64,000 nucleotides of DNA from contig JAPXFY010000022.1 of NCBI GenBank assembly GCA_030674185.1, forward strand, positions 40,668,085-40,732,084, given 5' to 3'. Both the position numbers and the translations under genes were made by a program. This document shows positions 33,049 to 44,460 of the stretch, piece after piece. Each line of letters opens with the position of its first letter. The stretch's first letter is position 1. The notes under the pieces were generated by a model. That model was not told the origin of the DNA. It worked only from the letters and a program-made list of their open reading frames with translations, and did not search any database. This stretch comes from Monoplex corrugatus (taxonomy: Eukaryota; Mollusca; Gastropoda; Littorinimorpha; Ranellidae).

Positions 33049-33989
33049 ATATAAACACATAAATCATGAAGCCAAGTTATTTCATTTCAGCCATACCATA
33101 GATCTCGAACATGATTTTGCAACCATCACAAACTGTTTAAATGAAGATCTTTTCTGCTTCAGGTTCTGGTCTGCCCTGCAATCTGTTAAATAATCCCATT
33201 TATCTGGCTTACCAACACACCTTAAAACCAAAAATCCTGTCATAAATTCTGATTTGAATATGATTAGCTAAACATGATAAAACAGATAGGCCATCCCTCT
33301 ACCTGAATGTAAAATGTTAATCAATCACTCAAACACACGAAAAGTAAATAATCACATCCGTCACCTGTTTCTTACCAATCATTTATTACACTCTTATCAC
33401 TACATTTTGTAATCAGGTCAAAATTGTGTTGTTTACAGCTGAACTTATCTGTTTAACAACCTTATGTCTCTGTGTTGACAAGAATACCCGTATGCAAGCA
33501 GAGGTGGTGGTATGTTTTTCAAGTCAAATGCGCTGGCGTATGTTTGATCTTACAGGGTTTTGTCAAGGGTCTCCTCACTGAAGAGGCTCATGCACAGTTA
33601 TAGACAACTGTTGGAGTGGATCAAGTGAACATGGATGCTGTCATCGTTACTAATTCTTATCAGTCTAAAATAGTTCCATGTCTTGTTTTTCTTTATGCGT
33701 TTAATTATTGTATTAGTTTGTCTATTTCATCAAGATATTTTGACCTGTCTTTATCTATATTCTTTTTAATTATTAGTTTCTTTCTTTCTTTCTTTCTTTC
33801 ACTGTTTATTTCGTTATTTTCCATTCCAATAATTTCTATTACGTTTCGTATTATCAGGCAAATTTCCTTGTAAATAAGGTTATCACTTGTTTGTTTGTTT
33901 TTTCAACTCAACACATTACATTATTTTCAGCAATCCCTTTGTTTTAATGCTCTCTCTCAACTATAAAAAATTAAACAAAATTCTAGCTG
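33049..33989. other. AT-rich region; part homologous to 35200-35470
   Basis: At 33275-33360, GATAAAACAGATAGGCC, CCTCTACCTGAATG and TAAAATGTT resemble 35243-35310. This indicates an old duplication. A (TTTC)n tract is at 33778-33800. No gene was recognised. Confidence 0.45.
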
Positions 33990-34501
33990 GACAAACTATG
34001 CAACTATTATTATTTTTCATACGATATCATAGATTAAAAAACAGCTGATCTCAAAAGTTTTTTAGAGCTACTAGTTTCAGAAGAGCATTAAACGTATGAC
34101 TTGAAGATGATTCAAATCAATTCAAATATAAATGAGATATAATGCCAAACTAGCAGGTAGATAATTTTTGCTCGTTTTACTGCAGTGGTCAAACTAGATC
34201 ATGTCAGGCCTTTTTCAGGACCTTGTGTAATATCTACTGACAATGTCTAATAATGGCCAGATACATTAACCACAAAATTGGGCAAGAAATCCTTGCTGAT
34301 ATTTGTCACCGTGTTGCCTCAATTTTGACTGCGACTATTCACAAACCTGCTTCTAGTTTTGCACCTAACAATTGTACGAATCTATTTTACATCTATTCTG
34401 AATCAATTGCTTTTAATGTAGCCCTTGCTTGTCCAAATTCGTGAATATTTACTTAAAAAAAAAAAGTTGTGAAAACTGATTTCTTTACACACATACTGTG
34501 T

Positions 34502-34597
<96 letters not shown>

Positions 34598-35480
34598 CCC
34601 TCAAATCAAAGTTTAAAATCTCCTCTCTCTCTCTCTCTTCCTCTGCCCCCCCCCCCCCCCCCCACTAATTGGCCTATTTAAAGAAAAAGAAACGTCAGCA
34701 CGCTTTACATGATTTGTGCAGTCAGGTTCTTTCCATGTAAGCCTACTTGTTGCGTAGAGTTGTTGCCCATTGGGAACAATGAAGACTTACTCAACGTGCT
34801 CCACGTTAGTGTCTCCAGACTAGAGCATTGTTTCCTTTGTGACAGATGTTAGTCTACAATGTAGAGCGCTCTTTCCTCACAGGTAGTGTCAGCCAATGAC
34901 GTTATCTACAGCAGTGGCTTTATCTGCCTCAGTAGTGTTCGTACAGCGTCACTGCCATTCACAAGTGGGTTAGGAGGCTGAGCATTGCAGAGGAGTAGAA
35001 GATTCAGTTGGCAAACAGATGGCACTAATTTTAATCTTTGACAATGTGGGATGATAGTCAACTATGAAAGACTTTACACTCAGATGATCTACAATGTCAT
35101 GTAACAATTTTTCTTCATGTTCTATTCTATTCTATTTCTCAAACAAGCTATCATAAGGAATGTGTGAATCAGACACACAAATCTGGAACTGATCAAAAAC
35201 AGCTTTTTAATCATAATTTTTGTTACTGTTGGACACTTTAAGATAAAACAAGTACATAGGCTTTTCCTCTACCTCAACTTAAAATGTTGACTGATCACAT
35301 AAAGTAGAAAAAAAACAACCCAAACAAACACACACAAAAACAACAAAAACAAACAAACATGAATACCTGTTCCCTGTTTCCAAAGTTATTAATTTTTCAA
35401 GCACACTTCATTTTCAAGACGTGATTGTGCATTGCATTATGACGAAGTCTAGTTTCAGCCCATCAGAAAGGTTTTTGCAT
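33990..35480 (+). repeat. Ancient tandem unit A
   Basis: First of several same-direction diverged units. Shared landmarks are TGAGATATAATGCCAAACTA, TGCAGTGGTCAAACTAGATC, AAGAAATCCTTGCTGA, a long (AC)n tract (34505-34595), a CT/poly-C tract (34620-34665), AGAAACGTCAGCACGCTTTA and GTGTGAATCAGACACACAAA. The same landmarks recur in order at 41895-43860. No protein-coding conservation was detected. Confidence 0.6.
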
Positions 35481-35571
35481 GGTGATGCAGGGGTAGCGAA
35501 AACAGTGGTGTCGAAACAACTGAACAAAAGTAAGTTTTCATATACACACAATAGCTGGCAATGGCACAACT

Positions 35572-35619
<48 letters not shown>

Positions 35620-35629
35620 CAGGCAGAGA

Positions 35630-35694
<65 letters not shown>

Positions 35695-35709
35695 GAGATT
35701 TCTTTATTT
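35481..35709. repeat. (GA)n tract
   Basis: (GA)n at 35575-35612 and 35633-35668, with (GACA)n after. Flanking sequence is unassigned. Confidence 0.85.
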
Positions 35710-36560
35710 CCGGTGAGATAGATCAGCATCATAACTTTATTAGTCTCACCCTTTCCCAAAAGGGGATTACAGTATCTAACAACAAATATTTGAAAAACAC
35801 TAGTTGTAAGTACTAATTATAAAGATAAGATACAACACAACACAGTGTTAATACAGTAAGAGCAATATACACATAACTGTAATAAATATAAGTATCAGAT
35901 GATGATAACATTGTAATCACTAGTAAAAATATAAAGGATGGATATATGTACATAGGACAATACTGAAAACATATAAAGCAGTACAAATGTGATCTATGTT
36001 ACAGTGCAAATTAAAGTAAGCAAAAAATTTGAAATAAAACAAAACAATAACCAGAAAATTACATGGCGTAACAGTGTGCCTTTGGAAAAAGAGGAAGAAT
36101 TTGGAGTCTGTCATTTGTTCAAGAGGGATTCATTGTACTTGGCATAGTCCATATGCGCACCACCCAAATCTGCCAGCAACTATCCAACAGATTCCCTGAG
36201 CTGTGTAAAACCCTGTATACCACAAGGTTTGAAATGGGGAGGAGGGAGAAGGCACTTATGAAACATTAACTGACACCAGTTTTTTTTATCTTCCAAGCAG
36301 AAATTGAACTCAGGCATCAGATCTTGAGTCCATAGCTCTATCAAACAAACCAGCCAACCCAAGTGAAGAGAGAGATGGGGAGAGAGAGAAAGAGAGAGAG
36401 AGAGAAAGAGAGACAGACAGACAGACAGACAGAGACAGAGAGAGATAGAGACAAAAGAAGGTTAATTAATCCATGATAAAAAAAACCCTAATAAAATCAT
36501 GGAAACCAGAAAACATTTTAACAGCAATGTTAGCAATGATAGCAATAGAAAAAACAGTCT
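35710..36560 (-). mobile_element. SINE-2 copy 3 within a longer duplicated segment
   Basis: A segment of about 850 bp closely matching 39728-40550. It begins AGATCAGCATCATAACTTTA and passes through AAAGATAAGATACAACACAA and GTGTGCCTTTGGAAAAAGAG. The SINE-2 part (36113-36365) ends with a minus-strand tRNA-Leu-like head, GGTTGGCTGGTTTGTTTGAT then AGAGCTATGGACTCAAGATC. The match also covers the GA tract and GCAATGTTAGCAATGATAGC beyond it. This implies segmental duplication rather than two independent SINE insertions. Confidence 0.65.
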
Positions 36561-36569
36561 CTCTCTCTT

Positions 36570-37155
36570 TCTCTCTCTAAACAATAAGAACTGAAAGCAG
36601 GATCTACATGGATATATTAGACTATACTCTCTCTTTTTCATATAATAAACATAAAAAAATCTATGAATAGATACCGGCTTATTTCATGGATTGTTGAAAT
36701 CTACAACTATTTTCGCCAATAGCATAAAAGGGTATGACCAAATTTTTATTCAAATCAGTTCAAAAGTAAATGAGACATTTGTGCCAAACTAGTTGATAGT
36801 TTTAACACATTTAATGGCAGTGGTCAAAATAATGGACCATGTCATGTTTTTTACACTGTACAAGACATTGTATATGTACATGTATAGTCAGACAAAACAA
36901 TTAACAAACAATTAAGAAATCCTTGCTGACACTTTTATAGGTGTTACAGCTCTGACCATGACTTTTCACGTATCTTCGTACTACACTTGACATGTGTATC
37001 AATTCACTTCATATCTACTCTGAATCAGCCAAAATATCTCCAATCAGCTGTTTTGCTATGTTGCCCCTGCTAGTCCAGATTTGTGACCATTCACAGAAAA
37101 ACATCACACTTTGATATGAGAGAGAGAGAGAGAGAGAGGGAGGGAGGGAGAGAGG

Positions 37156-37191
<36 letters not shown>

Positions 37192-37253
37192 AGACTGACA
37201 GACAGAGAAACAGAGAGAGACAGACAGAGGGACAGACAGTGGGACAGACAGAC

Positions 37254-37330
<77 letters not shown>

Positions 37331-38165
37331 GAGCTTGCTTCACACACAACAGACTCAGCGCAAAGTTGTCAACCAACGCTCCGGTAATTACGTCATACAA
37401 TGAAGACGTGTTTCTCCCAGCAAGTAAGGTGTGAAAAGGCGACTGGGCGCTCTTGCCTTTGAAAATGCCGCGTACTCCCTTTTCGAAGACTGAGCTGGCT
37501 GGGCAATGTCGCGAAGGCCACAGGCTACCCCCCCCCCCCCCCCCCATCTTACATACGTCTGTGGCTGGGCCTATTGTTTGCTGAATGTGTAGGACAAGCG
37601 TAAACCACTGCATCACTTCATTCCCCTTCTTGAGGAGTCCACTCAGCAGATGTGCTTACATTTATATTTAGTCCTGATATACACTGTGAGTAAGGACAAT
37701 AAACGTTCAAGAACAATTAAAAGCATTATTGTTATTATTTTTTAATAACGTGGCTTTATTTTTTGTCATACTTGGTTATTACATTTAAACATTTTGCCTT
37801 AAATTTATTAAAAATTGGCTCTGATTTTGTTTATCCTAATTTTATTAATTCAATCATTTCCTCATTTGTTTTGGGACTGTTTTATTTGGTCATTATTTTC
37901 TTATTCCTGTAACTTTGTGAAGTCAGGTTATGTCAGTCGTCATTCCGTAAGGAGCCTGCTACAACCTTGGCCCCCCTCTTTCTATATATCTCTATCACCA
38001 GATTATCAAAATAGCCAGTGAACTAAGAAGCTAGATGGATGAACCATATTATCAAACCAGTTGGTACGCTCTTTTTTTTAAAAAACTATCCATGTGATAA
38101 CAACATAACAAAAACAAACGAACAAAAAACAGGAAAAATCTCAGACTTTTTTGTGGAGATCAGAG
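36570..38165 (+). repeat. Ancient tandem unit B
   Basis: Contains the landmarks ATTCAAATCAGTTCAAAAGT, GGCAGTGGTCAAAATAATGG and AAGAAATCCTTGCTGACACT, then a large (GA)n tract (37119-37332). Next come GCTTGCTTCACACACAACAG, a poly-C run, GGACAATAAACGTTCAAGAA, TTATGTCAGTCGTCATTCCG and AAGCTAGATGGATGAACCAT. The order matches units C and D. No ORF is conserved among units. Confidence 0.65.
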
Positions 38166-38690
38166 TTTGAGTTGTTTCCCATAAAATGGGAGAGTACAGG
38201 GAATCTTGCAATTTATCTTTTATCTAATTCAAAGATGAACAAATTGTATGGAGAAAGGAAGTGCATGCAATCCCCCTTGCCTGTCTCTCTCTTTCTCTCT
38301 CTCGTTTTTTTGCCCTTTGATATCACTGTTTATGATGGCATCTTCTCTTTGTTTCTTGATCTTTCCTCTTCTCTGGTAGGTTACTTTGGGGGTTTGATGT
38401 TTGTGATGGTGTGATGTTTGTGATGGTGTGATGTTTGTGATGGTGTGATGTTTGTGATGGTGTGATGTTTGTGATGGTGTGATGTTTGTGATGGTCTCTT
38501 CTCCTTGTATTTTGGTCTTCCCTCTTCTCTGGTGGACTGCTTTGGAAGTTTGCTTTGGTGATGGTCATATGTTGGCTTTGTGTGGATAGAGTAGTTCTGG
38601 CATCAGTTGCTTGTTGCCTTTTCCTTGGGTTCCCCTGTTTTGTTCCTTGTCTTTAGGCATCATTCAAGACTCACACATTCATTCATTCAT
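37508..38690 (+). repeat. 1183-bp tandem duplication, copy 1
   Basis: Begins GTCGCGAAGGCCACAGGCTA and ends ATTCATTCATTCAT. It joins directly to a second copy beginning with the same GTCGCGAAGG at 38691. It includes a 17-bp VNTR, TGATGTTTGTGATGGTG, with about six copies at 38395-38495. Confidence 0.9.
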
Positions 38691-39695
38691 GTCGCGAAGG
38701 CCACAGGCTACCCCCCCCCCCCCCATCTTACATACGTCTGTGGCTGGGCCTATTGTTTGCTGAGTGTGTAGGACAAGCGTAAACCACTGCATCACTTCAT
38801 CCCCCTTCTTGAGGAGTCCACTCAGCAGATGTGCTTACATTTATATTTAGTCCTGATATACACTGTGAGTTAGGACAATAAACGTTCAAGAACAATTAAA
38901 AGCATTATTATTAGTTATTATTTTTTAATAACGTGGCTTTATTTCTTGTCATACTTGGTTATTACATTTAAACATTTTGCCTTAAATTTATTAAAAATTG
39001 GCTTTGATTTTGTTTATCCTAATTTTTTTAATTCAATCATTATCAAAATAGCCAGTGAACTAAGAAGCTAGATGGATGAACCATATTATCAAACCCAGTT
39101 GGTACGCTCTTTTTTTTTAAAACTATCCATGTGATAACAACATAACAAAAACAAACGAACAAAAAACAGGAAAAATCTCAGACTTTTTTGTGGAGATCAG
39201 AGTTTGAGTTGTTTCCCATAAAATGGGAGAGTACAGGGAATCTTGCAATTTATCTTTTATCTAATTCAAAGATGATCAAATTGTTTGGAGAAAGGAAGTG
39301 CATGCAATCCCCCCCCCCCTTGCCTGTCTCTCTCTTTCTCTCTCTCTTTCTCTCTCTCATTTTTTTTGCCCTTTGATATCACTGTTTATGATGGCATCTT
39401 CTCTTTGTTTCTTGATCTTTCCTCTTCTCTGGTAGGTTACTTTGGGGGTTTGATGTTTGTGATGGTGTGATGTTTGTGATGGTGTGATGTTTGTGATGGT
39501 CTCTTCTCCTTGTATTTTGGTCTTCCCTCTTCTCTGGTGGACTGCTTTGGAAGTTTGCTTTGGTGATGGTCATATGTTGGCTTTGTGTGGATAGAGTAGC
39601 TCTGGCATCAGTTGCTTGTTGCCTTTTCCTTGGGTTCCCCTCTCTTGTTCCTTGTCTTTAGGCATCATTCAAGACTCACACATTCATTCATTCAT
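38691..39695 (+). repeat. 1183-bp tandem duplication, copy 2
   Basis: Matches copy 1 closely but lacks about 149 bp (copy-1 positions ~37858-38006). The deletion junction shows ATT microhomology. The VNTR here has only about three 17-bp units, so the two copies differ in repeat number. Confidence 0.9.
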
Positions 39696-39727
39696 TAAAC
39701 ATTCCGATTAGTTGTCATTTTTAGCAA

Positions 39728-40359
39728 GATAGATCAGCATCATAACTTTATCAATCTCGTCCTTTCCCCAAAAGGGATTATAACATCTAACACCAAATGT
39801 TTGAAAAACACTACCTGTACTAATTATAAAGATAAGATACAACACAACACAGTGTTAATACAGTAAGAGCAATATGCACATAACTGTAATAAATATAAGT
39901 ATCATATGATGATAACATTGTAATCAGTAGTAAGAATATAAAGGATGTATGTACATAGGACAGTACTGAAAACATATAAAGCAGTATAAATGTGATCTAT
40001 GTTACAGCACAAACTAACGTAAGCAAAATAATTTGAAAAAAACAACAACATAACAATAACCCAGAAAAGTATATGACGTAACAGTGTGCCTTTAGAAAAA
40101 GAGAAAGAATTTGGAGTTTGCCATTTGCTCAAGAGGGATTGTTCCATATGCGCACCACCCAAATCTGCCAGCAACTATCGAACAGATTTCCTGAGCTGTG
40201 TAAAACCCTGTATGCTGGCAAGGTCTCTTGAAATGGGGAGGAGGGAGAAGGAACTTATGAAACATTAACTGACACCAGTTTTTGATCTTCCAAGCAGGAA
40301 TTGAACTCAGGCATCAGATCTTAAGTCACAGCTGTATCAAACGAACCAGCCAACCCATG

Positions 40360-40403
<44 letters not shown>

Positions 40404-40550
40404 GACAGACAGACAGAAGACAGACAGAGACAGAGAGAGACAGTGACAAAAGAAGGGTAATTAATCCATGATAAAAATAAACAACTAACAAGTCATGGAA
40501 ACCAGAAGACATTTTAGCAGCAATGTTAGCAATGATAGCAATAGAAAAAA
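39728..40550 (-). mobile_element. SINE-2 copy 4 within the duplicated segment
   Basis: Counterpart of 35710-36560. It has GATCAGCATCATAACTTTAT, TACAACACAACACAGTGTTA, CCATATGCGCACCACCCAAA, CTGGCAAGGTCTCTTGAAAT and TCAGATCTTAAGTCACAGCT. A (GA)n tract (40361-40400) follows, then GCAATGTTAGCAATGATAGC. Confidence 0.65.
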
Positions 40551-41735
40551 GCAGGCTAATATTAATAATAATAATAATTAATAATTACAATATTTATATA
40601 GCGCAAAATCTTGATAAAATCAAATCTAAGCGCATCTTACTAATATTCCTTATCTTGCACCATCAAATCACACTTTACTGATAGGTGCAAGAACTTGGTC
40701 AGCTCTATTGTCCTGTAGTTGTCCCAGCACAGTGTTGAAGGTAAGGACTGCCTTTCACTTTTGTCCTGATAACAAGTATCGTGCCATTTTCTTCTCACAA
40801 AGAGTAAGAAAACAAAATATTTACACAACTGGTAGTCAGTCAATCACCGTCTTGGCTAGGCCTACTGATGGTATCAAAGGCAGGGTGCCAACAAAGACAG
40901 TGGTTAGTTTCGTAACCCTTTCCGTGTCTCTTAGTCACCTAGCCAAACACATCAAATAGACCCTACACTAAAGCTGTAGTTGGTTGGTGTTTGCTGTCTT
41001 TGCCCACTTAAGGATGACTGTGTCCAGTCTGCTTTGAATACTTAACTCATCCTCCCTCTCCCCAAATATTTAGATTATTATTATCTGGTTAACATTGTAC
41101 CTATCCATTCTATGTCCTTCTTTAAGTGTTTGTTTCTCATCCTTCTTCTACTTTTGTCTGTGCATACACTTCTGTATTTCGTATAACTAAAAAAAAAAAA
41201 GGAAAATTAATTAAGGATTATTGCACTTAGCTTTTATATATGCTCCATTTTGTATGCCACTGTAATGGCAACAAAAAATGGGGGAAATTAATGAAAATGA
41301 TATAAGAAAAAAAAACCTGTCAAAATTGTGAATTTTCTTCTTGCTGATTTATTTTACTATCCCAATTTTTTGTCTTCTGAACTTCAGAATTGTATGGCTT
41401 AGCCTACAGCCATACTGATCTGTTCAACAACTTAACGCCTCTGTCAACAAAGGTACTGGTTTCAGTTGTGCGGCTCTCTCTGGACTTCTTTTTTTTTCGA
41501 TTTTCATTTGTTTCCTGTGATGGTTTCCTTATATTAAGACATTTATTTATTTCCTTGTTATGTCAAAACATTTTGCATCTTATTTATACTATTCTGTGTA
41601 TTCATGTATTTTTTGTTTGTTTGATATTAGTCTATCTGTTCAGTATCTCTGGTTCATTTAATTTGTAATCAGTTTTGTTAGGTTTGTCCAATTTCTTTTT
41701 TAGTAAAGGGCTAAAGCAGCTTTTTCAACTCAATA
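40551..41735. other. Spacer with (ATA)n and a GCGC-ended short repeat
   Basis: (AAT)n at 40561-40590 leads into TATTTATATAGCGCAAAATC and TCTAAGCGCATC. This pattern is often seen at transposon ends in invertebrate genomes, but I cannot name a family. The rest is AT-rich with no recognised gene. Confidence 0.45.
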
Positions 41736-41767
41736 CTATTTTTGCACACACACACACACACACACCA

Positions 41768-41838
<71 letters not shown>

Positions 41839-41894
41839 CTCTCTCTCTTCTCTCTCTCTCTCTCCTCTCTCTCACCCTCTCTCTTTTTCTCTCT
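41736..41894. repeat. (AC)n then (CT)n microsatellite
   Basis: (AC)n at 41746-41835 followed by (CT)n to about 41890. The adjoining CAAACAATAAGAATTGATAG matches 36580 in unit B. Confidence 0.95.
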
Positions 41895-42593
41895 GAGCAA
41901 ACAATAAGAATTGATAGCAGGATCTACATAGAAAAACTATACTACATTCCCACTTTTTCATATGATAAACATAAACTAAATAGCAGCTGATTTCAAAGAT
42001 TGTTCAAATTTACAACTTCTTTGTTCAATAACATAAAATGTATGACTTAGTTTTTATTCAAATCAGTTCAAAAGTAAATGAGACACTGTGCCAAAGTAGT
42101 TGATAGTTTTAACACATTTAACTACAGTGGTCAAAATAGTGAATTATATCATGCTTTTAACACTGTGCAAGACATTGTCTATGAATGGTCAGATACAACA
42201 ATTAACAAACAACTAAGAAATCCTTGCTGACACTTTTATACGTGTTTCATACAGCTCTAACCATGACTTTTCAAATACCTGCCTGCTATACTTGACATGT
42301 GTAGGCCTTCCAATTCACTTGATATATATTCTGAGTCAACCAAAATATCTCCAAGCAATTGCTTTGTTATGTGACCTTTGCTAGTCCAGACTTGTGACCA
42401 TTCACTGAAAAAGACAACACTGTGGTAAACTCCATCCTGAAACGGTTGTGAAATCTGCCTTTTGACACAAACTTTGCATATAGACACGCACACATACACA
42501 GACATACAAGACAAGACAGGTCACACATCCTTCAGGTCAATTTAAATTTTCTCTCTCTCTCTCTCTCTCATTCTCTGTCTCTCTGTCTCTGTC

Positions 42594-42628
<35 letters not shown>

Positions 42629-42925
42629 TCTTCTCTCTCTCTCTCTTAAATCAGCTCATTAAAGAAAAGCAAATGTGGTTGGTTCAGCACATTCCCATGA
42701 TTTCATGCAACAGGTTTCTTTCTGTGTGATTTCTGCCATTCAGAGGGAAACAAAGAATTCATACAAGGGAGGCTGTGCATGTATATAGTAGGCTAGTGGG
42801 TTTAGAGGTTGCGCATTCCATAATGAAAAGGTGTGAGGAATTCGGGAAACAGATAAAAATAATCTCAATGTTTGAGAATGTAGACAACAGTCAGTTAAGA
42901 GTTTCGCAATGATGATGTCATTTCA

Positions 42926-43491
42926 TCAGACGGCAGAAGCACATCGGAAATAGCTGGCAGAATCGGCCAAGCCAAAACAGCATTCAAGAAGATGACAAGC
43001 ATTCTTACCAACTAATGCCTATCAATTAACATCAGAAAGAGAGTCCTTGAATGTTATATAGAACCAATACTGTTGTACGGATGTGAGGCGTGGACAGTCA
43101 GCAAGCAAAGCCAGAGCAGGATCGAGACAGCCGAGATGTGGTTTCTCAGAAGAATGTTGAGAGTTCCATGGACAGCAAAGAAAACAAACGAGACAGTCTT
43201 GATGGAGGCAGACACAAATAGATCACTGATAAGGAAGATTAGGAAAAGACAAGCAACATTTATAGGCCATTTTATTCGAAGGGGGATTTGGAGCACCTGG
43301 TCACAACGGGAAAGCTGGAGGGAAAGAGAGCACCAGGTAGACCCAGGGAGAGAATGCTGGACGGACTTGCAGAGTGGTTGAGTATGGAGAGGGTGGGGGA
43401 GATGCTGGGGGCAACGGAGAGAGATAGAGATGAGTTGGAGTACCATGATCGCCAATGCCATGGGCAGGTACCTGATGATGTATGATGATGA
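42926..43491 (+). mobile_element. RTE-b LINE 3' fragment, longest copy
   Basis: Encodes the tail of an RTE-type polymerase: EIAGRIGQAKTAFKKMTSIL, a stop, then RKRVLECYIEPILLYGCEAW, TVSKQSQSRIETAEMWFLRR and MLRVPWTAKKTNETVL. A frameshift near 43285 moves the frame to HLVTTGKLEGKRAPGRPRER and then MLDGLAEWL. It ends in (ATG)n. ATTTCA on both sides (42920-42925, 43492-43497) may be a short target duplication. The YADD-bearing core lies upstream and is absent, so the copy is dead. Confidence 0.8.
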
Positions 43492-43544
43492 ATTTCACTG
43501 AAAACTGTTATCTATAAATTATATCATATCAATGTATATTTACA

Positions 43545-43745
43545 TGATATGATATGATTATATTATATATATATATGATTATATTTATATTATATAATTA
43601 TATATTTATATATATTATATTATATTATATTATATTATATTATATTATATTATATTATATTATATTATATTATATTATATTATATATATTATATATATAT
43701 ATATTATATTATATTATATTATATATTATTAATTATATTATTCTC
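43545..43745. repeat. AT microsatellite, TATAT pentamer
   Basis: Pure A/T sequence, with a regular 5-bp period (TATATTATATTATAT) at about 43612-43690. Confidence 0.9.
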
Positions 43746-44269
43746 AAACAATTTAATTATCATTAAGGATGTGTGAATCAGTCAGGCACATTAATCTGGA
43801 AATGATCAATAAAAAATAAATCAGAATTGTTACTGTTGGTCTGTTCTCCACCACATACTATGTTTCACACTGTCAACATGTGGACAAATTGGAAAGTGTA
43901 CGTTCAAACGTAGAATGAGATAGTCAAACCATACTGAAATATTATTGCATCTAAATGTGAATAAAAATGAATTAATTAAATACTTATCTGGTTGAAATTG
44001 CAACACTTGTACATGCTTCAGCACATTCAATTAATCAGGTAAAGAAAAAAGTATCGCCATGTGTTTAATATTGACTTACCTCAGCCATCACTGACAAAAT
44101 TTCCCAGATCAATGACAAACCAACCTTATAACTCCCACCAGGAAAGCCCTTTTTGACTACACCTACAAACTTGGAAGCAGTGGATCAGTTTAAAGTCAAT
44201 CTATAAAACTAATAGAGTAAGAACACCACCTGTCTTAAGTGGACAATTGATGAGATGAGGCTGCTATTA

Positions 44270-44285
44270 ACACACACACACACGA

Positions 44286-44323
<38 letters not shown>

Positions 44324-44364
44324 AGAAGAGAGGATCACACATGACGAAAAAGTGTCCATGCAGT

Positions 44365-44409
<45 letters not shown>

Positions 44410-44417
44410 CAGAGAGA

Positions 44418-44448
<31 letters not shown>

Positions 44449-44460
44449 GGAGATTCACAC
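44270..44460. repeat. (GA)n with duplicated internal segment
   Basis: GA tracts are interrupted twice by TCACACATGACGAAAAAGTG or TCACACATGACGAAAAAGTC (about 44334 and 44455) followed by CCATGCAGTT. This indicates slippage-associated duplication of a unique segment. Confidence 0.8.

Noticed and set aside
43073..43485. Two forward frames at 43.1-43.5 kb as host genes
   Set aside because: They are the two halves of a frameshifted RTE-b polymerase tail with sister copies at 15675, 49573 and 62890.
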